64,000 bases of DNA from JAFGCY01 sp964609245 (GTDB lineage Bacteria > 4484-113 > JAFGCY01). Shown one piece after another: positions 58,426-64,000 of the stretch. The DNA is taken from assembly GCA_964609245.1 (NCBI GenBank), contig CAZSSB010000002.1, forward strand, positions 1 through 64,000, read 5' to 3'. Both the position numbers and the translations under genes were made by a program. The notes beneath the pieces were generated by a model. That model saw only the letters and a program-made list of their open reading frames with translations, was not told the origin of the DNA and did not search any database. Positions within the stretch are counted from its first letter, which is position 1. Each line of letters begins with the position of its first letter.

Positions 58426-60402
58426 ATGGGTAACACGACACGCACGATGGGGGCGCTGGGGCTGCTGCGCTGCTACGGACTCCGCGGCATCATCCTGTTC
58501 CTCGTACTGGCCGCGATCATCGGCAGCCTGCAGCTGTGTGCGCCGCCGGTCTACTCCGCCCGCGCCACCGCCCAGGTCGGCTCGCTGCCCAGTTCACCAC
58601 TGGCCAGCCCAATGGCGCTGCTGTCCAGCGACAACATCGAGGACGAACTGGCGGTGCTGGAGTCCGTGGCGATCCGCCAGCACACCTCGGACCTGCTGCA
58701 CCTTGAGTGCCGGCCGGAACCCGCCTGGCAGCCCAGCCCCTTCGGCTATCAGTTCGGGCGCGTGATGGCGTTCATCTTCCGGCTGCGCCGTCCGCTGGAC
58801 TACGGCAAGCTGGCTTACCCGACCACCACACAGCTGGAGTTGGACTACGACAAGGTGGCCAAGCAGCGGCTGCTGATCAGCCTGGACGGTGAGGGCAGCT
58901 ACACGCTCAGCGTCGGGCGTCGCCAGGTGGACACCAAGCCAGTCGGCGAGCCGCTGAGCACCACCGGCCTGAGCATTGCGCTGGACGGCTTCACCCCTGG
59001 CCGCGCCCAGCGCTGGCGGCTTTGCCTCACCGAGCCCGGCCAGGAGGCGGCGGCGCTGCGCGACGCCGTGACCGTCCTGCGCGTCGGCGCGCGCAGCAAC
59101 ACGGTCGGAATCGGCTGCGAGGCGCCGCACCCCGAACTGGCGGCGCGCATCGTCAACACCATGATGGACTACTACATCCAGCGCGACGTGGAGGTCAAGC
59201 AGCGCAGCTCCAGCGAGATGCTGGTCTACATCGACCAGCAGATCGAGACGGTGGACGCGCAGCTGGACGGGCAGCGCGCCGCGATGAACGAGCTGCTGGG
59301 CGACCGCGGCAACCTGATCGCCAGCGGCGGGCCGGAACTGGTCTCCGGCTCCTATCTGACGTCCCAGGACCGCCTGTCGGCGCTGCTCACCGAGCGCGCC
59401 CAGGTGCAGCAGCTGCGCACGCGCCTGGACGGCGATCAACCGCTGACCGGCTATCACGACTCGCTGGTACTGGACCGGCCGGTGGAGACCGAGATCGCCC
59501 AGTCGATCCTGAGCAGCGAGCAGCTGCTCGCCGAGGAACTGCTGGTCAAGACCGACGAGCACCCCGATGTTCAGGAGCTGCGCCAGACGATCGCCAGCCA
59601 GCGCGCTTCGCTGGCTCAGTTGCTGGACGAGAGCCTCGGCCAGCTGGAGCAGCGCGTCAGCGCCACCCGTCGCGACATGGGACGCTACGAGGCCCTGCTC
59701 GACCTCTCACCCGAGGCCAAGGTGGAACTGGGGCGGCTCAACAGCGAGATCGCCATCGCCACCGAGATACTGGCCACGCTGTACGCCGAGCGCCAACAGG
59801 CGGCGCTGCAGCAAGAGTCCGACGTCTCGCCCATCACAGTCCTTGATCGGGGCGTTCCCAACCACCGGCCCGCGCGGCCACGGCTCAGCATGGCGGCCTT
59901 CACTTCGGTGATCGCGGCACTGCTGCTGACGGCGGCAGTGCTGCTGGCCGCCGGACTGCTGGATCGCGATCTGCGGGACCCCGCCGCGTTGAGCGTGCGC
60001 TTCGGCGCCCCCCTGCTGGCGATTCTGGACGCTGCCGGCCAACCCGCCACGCCGCTGGAGGCCAAACGGCTGCGTTTGCGGGCAACCGGGCTCCTCCAAG
60101 ACACTGACCAGCAGCTGGCCCTCGTCGCGATGCACAACGGCGAGCACGCCACCCGGGCGCTGGCGACGCTCAAGCTGGTGCTGGCCGAGTCCGGCCCGTC
60201 CGCCGACGAACTCAGCCAGCGGCTGCGCGCCGCCGCGGGCACGGGCAGTGAGGCGCTCTATGACTCGGCGCTGGGCCTGGGGGCCGCCGTGGTACTGATA
60301 ACATCGCCCGGCCGCCGCAGACTGACTGAGCTGGCGGTGGTGGTCGCCGAACTGCGGGAGCTGGGCCATACACTGGCCGGCTTCGTTTTCATCACCACCT
60401 AG
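58426..60402 (+). CDS. Wzz-type polysaccharide chain-length protein with a degenerate kinase-like tail
   Basis: The 658-residue protein has an N-terminal membrane segment (about 18-38), a long extracytoplasmic coiled-coil region (about 240-470) and a second membrane segment (about 490-515). A cytoplasmic tail of about 140 residues follows. This is the layout of Wzz/BY-kinase proteins that control chain length in the Wzy pathway. The tail lacks a Walker A motif and a tyrosine cluster, so it is not an active kinase. The ATG has GGAAGG upstream. Confidence 0.82.
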   Translation: MGNTTRTMGALGLLRCYGLRGIILFLVLAAIIGSLQLCAPPVYSARATAQVGSLPSSPLASPMALLSSDNIEDELAVLESVAIRQHTSDLLHLECRPEPAWQPSPFGYQFGRVMAFIFRLRRPLDYGKLAYPTTTQLELDYDKVAKQRLLISLDGEGSYTLSVGRRQVDTKPVGEPLSTTGLSIALDGFTPGRAQRWRLCLTEPGQEAAALRDAVTVLRVGARSNTVGIGCEAPHPELAARIVNTMMDYYIQRDVEVKQRSSSEMLVYIDQQIETVDAQLDGQRAAMNELLGDRGNLIASGGPELVSGSYLTSQDRLSALLTERAQVQQLRTRLDGDQPLTGYHDSLVLDRPVETEIAQSILSSEQLLAEELLVKTDEHPDVQELRQTIASQRASLAQLLDESLGQLEQRVSATRRDMGRYEALLDLSPEAKVELGRLNSEIAIATEILATLYAERQQAALQQESDVSPITVLDRGVPNHRPARPRLSMAAFTSVIAALLLTAAVLLAAGLLDRDLRDPAALSVRFGAPLLAILDAAGQPATPLEAKRLRLRATGLLQDTDQQLALVAMHNGEHATRALATLKLVLAESGPSADELSQRLRAAAGTGSEALYDSALGLGAAVVLITSPGRRRLTELAVVVAELRELGHTLAGFVFITT

Positions 60403-60479
60403 CTGCCGACCCCGCTCAGGGATCGCCCGTCAGGGATACCCCGATTGCCACGCTGCAGGTTTGGGCGGACAATACGAAT

Positions 60480-60497
60480 GAGGCTGAAGGCAGCCTC
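60480..60497. other. Hairpin in the 299-base spacer before gdhA
   Basis: GAGGCTG pairs with CAGCCTC around an AAGG loop. The 60403-60701 spacer also contains a GGCTG/CAGCC pair and the long inverted repeat next to gdhA. I recognise no known RNA family or gene in it. Confidence 0.35.
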
Positions 60498-60647
60498 TGC
60501 CCCCACCTACTCCAACCCCCGCGGCGCACGTCAGCGCGCGGAGGCTGGTGGTGGGGTGCAGCCGACGCGAACTCCGGCGAGCCACGGGCACGGCTGGGCC
60601 GCATGGTGGTTGCGGAATTAGCGTCAGACGGGACAATACACCTAGAA

Positions 60648-60686
60648 CCAGGGTACAGGTTCTGTGTACTCTCAGCCTGTACCTGG
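60648..60686. repeat. Inverted repeat directly upstream of gdhA
   Basis: CCAGGGTACAGG and CCTGTACCTGG pair over 11 bases with one bulged G, separated by 16 bases. It ends 15 bases before the gdhA ATG and just before its GAGGAG ribosome binding site. It could be an operator or a translational hairpin. Confidence 0.55.
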
Positions 60687-60701
60687 CATGAGGAGCTTGT
60701 C

Positions 60702-62045
60702 ATGGCCAAGAGCGTTGCCGAGTTCATGGATCCCATCATCAAGGACACGCCCGGTGAAGCGGAGTTCCACCAGGCCGTCCACGAGGTCGCGGAATCGATC
60801 CTGCCGATCCTGGACCGCCATCCTGAGTTTCAACAAGCGCGCATCCTGGAGCGGATGACGGAGCCGGAGCGCATCATCATCTTCCGCGTGCCCTGGGTGG
60901 ACGACCAGGGGGAAATCCGCGTCAACCGCGGCTTCCGTGTCAAGATGAACAGCGCGATCGGCCCCTTCAAGGGCGGGCTGCGCTTCGATAAATCCGTCAA
61001 TTTGGGCATCCTGAAGTTCCTGGCTTTCGAGCAGGTGCTGAAGAACTCGTTGACCACGCTGCCGATGGGCGGCGGCAAGGGCGGCGCCAACTTCGACCCG
61101 ATCGGCAAGAGCGACGGCGAAGTAATGCGCTTTTGCCAGTCATTCATGACGGAGCTGTACCGCCACATCGGCCCCGATACCGACATACCGGCGGGGGATA
61201 TCGGTGTCGGCGCCCGCGAGATCGGCTATCTCTACGGCCAGTACAAACGCATCAGCGAGGAGTTCCACGGCGTCCTGACGGGCAAAGGCCACGAATGGGG
61301 CGGCAGCCTGATCCGGCCCGAAGCGACCGGCTACGGCGCGGTGTTCTTCGCCAGTGAGATGCTCAAGACCCGCGGCGAATCCGTGCGCGGCAAGACCTGT
61401 CTGGTCTCCGGCGCCGGCAACGTGGCCCAGCACGCCGTCGAGAAGATCAACCAGATCGGCGGCAAGGTGATCGCGATGTGCGACATCCGCGGCGCGGTCC
61501 ACGACCCCGACGGTATCGACCAGGAGAAGCTGGCGTGGATCAAGGAACTGGTTTACGTCAAGCGCGGCTTCCTGGACCAGTACGCCGAGCACTTCGGCTG
61601 CGAGTATCTGCCCAAGCGCAACGTCTGGCAGATTCCGGGGGCCGAGCTGGCGTTCCCCTGCGCCACCCAGAACGAGCTGCAGCTGCAGGACGCCAAGGAC
61701 CTGGTAGCCAATGGCGTGCGGCTGGTCTGCGAAGGTGCTAATATGCCTTCGGTGCCGGAGGCGGTGCACTACTTCCAGGATCAGGGATTGATGTTCGCAC
61801 CCGGCAAGGCGGCTAACGCGGGCGGTGTCGCCGTCAGCGGCCTCGAGATGTCGCAGAACGCCCAGCACCTCTACTGGACCGCGGAGGAGGTGGAGGAGCG
61901 GCTGTTCAAGATCATGGTCGCGATCCACAAGAACTGCCTGCGGACGGCGGAGGCCTACGACGCCGCCGGCAACTACGTGATGGGCGCCAACATCGCCGGC
62001 TTCCTGACGGTCGCCCGGGCGATGCTGGCCCAGGGCGTTGTTTAG
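60702..62045 (+). CDS. gdhA: Glutamate dehydrogenase, NADP-type
   Basis: The 447-residue protein matches the length of E. coli GdhA. It converts 2-oxoglutarate and ammonium to glutamate. The catalytic motif is PMGGGKGGANFDP (121-133) with Lys at 126. The substrate region is GPFKGGLRF, and the NADP-fold motif is VSGAGNVAQHAVEK. The start at 60702 has GAGGAG upstream; the longer open frame is not supported. The next gene follows after 55 bases. The inverted repeat before the ATG suggests regulation. Confidence 0.95.
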   Translation: MAKSVAEFMDPIIKDTPGEAEFHQAVHEVAESILPILDRHPEFQQARILERMTEPERIIIFRVPWVDDQGEIRVNRGFRVKMNSAIGPFKGGLRFDKSVNLGILKFLAFEQVLKNSLTTLPMGGGKGGANFDPIGKSDGEVMRFCQSFMTELYRHIGPDTDIPAGDIGVGAREIGYLYGQYKRISEEFHGVLTGKGHEWGGSLIRPEATGYGAVFFASEMLKTRGESVRGKTCLVSGAGNVAQHAVEKINQIGGKVIAMCDIRGAVHDPDGIDQEKLAWIKELVYVKRGFLDQYAEHFGCEYLPKRNVWQIPGAELAFPCATQNELQLQDAKDLVANGVRLVCEGANMPSVPEAVHYFQDQGLMFAPGKAANAGGVAVSGLEMSQNAQHLYWTAEEVEERLFKIMVAIHKNCLRTAEAYDAAGNYVMGANIAGFLTVARAMLAQGVV

Positions 62046-62100
62046 ACGTGGGCGTAATCGCAGTAAACACTTACGAGCACGATACGGTAGGGAGAAGGAC

Positions 62101-62475
62101 ATGTCGAAAGTGATCGCCTACATGGAAGGCACCGACCCGCTGTGGCTGACGACGCTGCAGCTGTGGGGCTACAACACGCTGCCGGTTTCCAATGGCTGCG
62201 ACGGCCACGGGATGAACATCCAGCTGATCAACGAGCACCGCAAGCCCAGCCTGGTGCTCTGCTACCTGCACAAGCTGGCGCCGGTGGCGGACGTGGACCT
62301 GACGATCGGCGAGATGCTGCATCGCACCAAGGTGTATGAAATTCCCGTCTTGTGCGTGTGTCCGCGCGAACTGATGGACAAGGCGCACGAGACGAAGCCT
62401 GCCGACACCCCGCCCAACGTGGAGTTCGTCGATCCCGGGGACGTGCTGAGCCGCATCAAGGAGATTCTGGGCTAG
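62101..62475 (+). CDS. Small conserved-looking protein of unknown function
   Basis: The 124-residue protein from ATG 62101 has an ideal GGGAGAAGG ribosome binding site. It looks like a small alpha/beta domain with Cys residues in NGCDGHGMN and CVCPRELM. There is no signal or membrane segment. Following gdhA after 55 bases, it may be co-transcribed and linked to nitrogen or ammonium metabolism, but I recognise no family. Confidence 0.65.
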   Translation: MSKVIAYMEGTDPLWLTTLQLWGYNTLPVSNGCDGHGMNIQLINEHRKPSLVLCYLHKLAPVADVDLTIGEMLHRTKVYEIPVLCVCPRELMDKAHETKPADTPPNVEFVDPGDVLSRIKEILG

Positions 62476-62522
62476 CCCGGCGGCAGCGCCACGCCGCAGA
62501 GCCTGCCCCCGCCAGGCGGCGG

Positions 62523-63563
62523 CTAGAAGCAGTGCACCGCCGAGCTCTTGAACGTTGCGTAGACCTCGGCCCCGGCCATGAGCCCCAACTCCTCGAACGA
62601 CGTGTAGGTGATCAGCGCCGTCAGCTGGAGCCCGCCGCAGGCCACCCGCACGGCGACCAGCACGTCGCGGAACTCCCGCTCCACCACCCGGCAGTGCAGC
62701 TGGTTGCGCGCGCTGGAAGCGAACGGCTCAGCCGACAGCAGGATCTCCTCCGGTCTGATCCAGACGTGGCTGAACTCGCCGTCGCGCCTGCCGACGTGAA
62801 TCGGGCGCCCCCCGACCTCGCAGACCTCGCCGTTGCGCCGCGCCACCGCCAGGATGTTGCGGATGCCCAGGAAGTCCGCGACCGCCGGGTCACTGGGGTG
62901 CTGGAACAGGGCCTCGGCGGTTCCGACCTGGCGGATGCGGCCGTCCAGCATCACCCCAATGCGCTGGCCCAGCTGCAGGGCTTCGTCGACGTCGTGGGTG
63001 ACGTGCAGGAAGGTGGTGCCGGCCTCGCGGTGCAGCTTCCTCAGCTGGGCGCGCAGCTCTCGCCGCATTCGCAGATCGACGGCGGACAGCGGTTCGTCGA
63101 GCAGCACCAGCGACGGCGAGACCACCAGCGCCCGGGCCAGCGCCACCCGCTGCTGCTCACCACCCGACAGCGTCTTCGGCTCACGATGCAGCAGCTCCTC
63201 GACGCCGACCTGCCGCGCCACCGCCTTTACCGCAGCCGCCGTCCCGCTCGACGGACGCCGGCGGGCATGCAGGCCGTAGCGGATGTTGTGGCGGACGTTC
63301 ATGTGCGGGAACAGCGCGTAGTCCTGGTAGACGATCGCGAAGCCCCGCTGCTCCGGCGCCAGCCAGGTAACGTCGCGCCCCCGCCAGCTGATGCGGCCGC
63401 CGTTCGGACGCAGCAGCCCGGCGATGATCTCCAGCAGCACGGTCTTGCCAACGCCCGACGGCCCCAGCAGCACGAAATACTCGCCTTCGTTGACCTCCAG
63501 ATCGAGCGGCGGCAGCTCGAAGCTGCCCAGCCGCTTGGTCAGACCTGTCAGCACCAGGGTCAT
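62523..63563 (-). CDS. wtpC: Tungstate/molybdate ABC transporter ATP-binding protein
   Basis: The 346-residue ATPase has Walker A GPSGVGKT (34-41), signature LSGGEQQRVALARAL, Walker B LVLLDEPLSAVD and a C-terminal TOBE domain (RVVEREFRDVLVAVRVACG) that can bind oxyanion. The start at 63563 overlaps the permease stop by 4 bases (ATGA) and has GGGAGG upstream. Combined with the permease, it belongs to the ModC/WtpC/TupC group that takes up molybdate or tungstate for molybdopterin enzymes. The periplasmic binding protein would lie beyond the window. Confidence 0.85.
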   Translation of the reverse strand: MTLVLTGLTKRLGSFELPPLDLEVNEGEYFVLLGPSGVGKTVLLEIIAGLLRPNGGRISWRGRDVTWLAPEQRGFAIVYQDYALFPHMNVRHNIRYGLHARRRPSSGTAAAVKAVARQVGVEELLHREPKTLSGGEQQRVALARALVVSPSLVLLDEPLSAVDLRMRRELRAQLRKLHREAGTTFLHVTHDVDEALQLGQRIGVMLDGRIRQVGTAEALFQHPSDPAVADFLGIRNILAVARRNGEVCEVGGRPIHVGRRDGEFSHVWIRPEEILLSAEPFASSARNQLHCRVVEREFRDVLVAVRVACGGLQLTALITYTSFEELGLMAGAEVYATFKSSAVHCF

Positions 63564-64000
63564 ACGGCCTCCCGGCGCGGCGGGCGCGCGATGAAGCGCA
63601 GGGCGGTGAACCCGATGATGCAGACCACGATCAGCGCCACCGCCGCGGTGCGCGAGTAGGACAAGCCGTAGTCGTTGAAGCGCTGGAAGACCAGGATCGG
63701 CGTGGTCATCGGGTGGTAGGCGATGATGATTACGGCGCCGAACTCGCTGATCCCCCGCCCCCACATCAGGACCATGCCGGCCAGCACCGCCCNNNNNNNN
63801 NNNNNNNNNNNNNNNNNNNNNNNNNNNNNNNNNNNNNNNNNNNNNNNNNNNNNNNNNNNNNNNNNNNNNNNNNNNNNNNNNNNNNNNNNNNNCCGAACTC
63901 GCTGATCCCCCGCCCCCACATCAGGACCATGCCGGCCAGCACCGCCCGCCAGGCCATCGGCAGCGCGATGGTGAAGAACACGCGCGCCGGCGAGGCTCCC
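63560..64000 (-). CDS. wtpB: Tungstate/molybdate ABC transporter permease (partial, split by assembly gap)
   Basis: The gene continues beyond the right edge and is interrupted by a 100-N gap (63793-63892). Removing the Ns and one 55-base copy joins the frame. The product then reads through the EAA-loop-like GASPARVFFTIALPMAW, then GMVLMWGRGISEFGAV and AYHPMTTPILVFQRF, very like WtpB/ModB permeases. At least two membrane segments are visible. It overlaps wtpC by 4 bases, so the two are translationally coupled. Confidence 0.8.
   Translation of the reverse strand, partial: GSLAGARVLHHRAADGLAGGAGRHGPDVGAGDQRVRXXXXXXXXXXXXXXXXXXXXXXXXXXXXXXXXXXAVLAGMVLMWGRGISEFGAVIIIAYHPMTTPILVFQRFNDYGLSYSRTAAVALIVVCIIGFTALRFIARPPRREAV
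63793..63892. other. Assembly gap (100 N) with 55-base flanking repeat
   Basis: Bases 63738-63792 are identical to 63893-63947. As with the first gap, the contig ends overlap and the Ns probably stand for no missing sequence. Confidence 0.9.

Noticed and set aside
60403..60602. Known structured RNA (6S, SRP, RNase P or glutamine riboswitch) before gdhA
   Set aside because: I found local hairpins but none of the conserved sequence motifs of these families.
63564..63764. N-terminal extension of the wtpC frame to 63764
   Set aside because: It is a shadow of the permease gene; the ATG at 63563 has a good ribosome binding site and the ATGA overlap.

Overview
The window is about 64 kb of a high-GC, gene-dense bacterial chromosome with two 100-N gaps. 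Each gap is bracketed by an exact 55-base repeat, so this looks like a k-mer scaffolded draft or metagenome-assembled genome rather than a finished one. SepF, RNase J, a CsaB-type pyruvyl transferase, a DUF4127 protein and many lipoproteins occur together. That mix points to a Terrabacteria-type lineage (the broad group of Armatimonadota, Deinococcota, Firmicutes and similar phyla), but I cannot name the phylum from this sequence. No rRNA, CRISPR array, phage or origin was seen. There is one tRNA, a tRNA-Pro(CGG).

Layout. 0.1-0.9 kb: ABC-2 permease. 0.9-9.8 kb (minus strand): a division and cell-wall cluster in the order murC, ddl, ftsQ, ftsA, ftsZ, yggS-like, sepF, rnj. 9.9-15.3 kb: a Cache-HAMP protein without an output domain, pyrimidine-nucleoside phosphorylase, an isoaspartyl peptidase and a DUF4127 protein. 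15.4-17.0 kb: an ECF sigma operon. 17.2-20.4 kb: DUF47 protein, PiT phosphate transporter and S-adenosylhomocysteine hydrolase. 20.6-25.0 kb: an S55-type serine protease, split by gap 1, facing a TPR-AAA+ ATPase. 25.3-32.4 kb: an AT-richer operon of three large lipoproteins, including a zinc metalloprotease. 32.5-37.6 kb: an overlapping four-gene operon csaB, beta-propeller, TolB-like lipoprotein, hflX. 37.6-47.8 kb: lipoproteins, a secreted Cys-tailed protein, a metallophosphoesterase, an orphan solute-binding protein, a glycosyltransferase and a sugar nucleotidyltransferase. 47.8-49.4 kb: a REP-type transposase domain read in frame into queA and bracketed by inverted palindromes. 49.5-51.5 kb: a B12-binding protein, a free lipoyl domain and serS. 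51.5-60.4 kb: surface polysaccharide genes (three glycosyltransferase-type enzymes or relatives, Wzy-like, PaaK-like, Wzx-like, Wzz-like). 60.7-62.5 kb: glutamate dehydrogenase plus a small unknown protein. 62.5-64.0 kb: a tungstate/molybdate ABC transporter cut by gap 2 and the window edge.

The most striking system-level feature is the promoter architecture. Thirteen genes on both strands have a TAnnnT -10 element, often preceded by TGn, ending 6-8 bases (usually exactly 6 or 7) before an ATG or GTG. That spacing puts the predicted transcription start at or next to the start codon, which means leaderless mRNAs. Divergent gene pairs can then be separated by only 37-82 bases. Genes inside operons instead carry Shine-Dalgarno sequences or overlap their upstream neighbour. 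Convergent genes abut or overlap, and none of the junctions shows a hairpin followed by a U tract.
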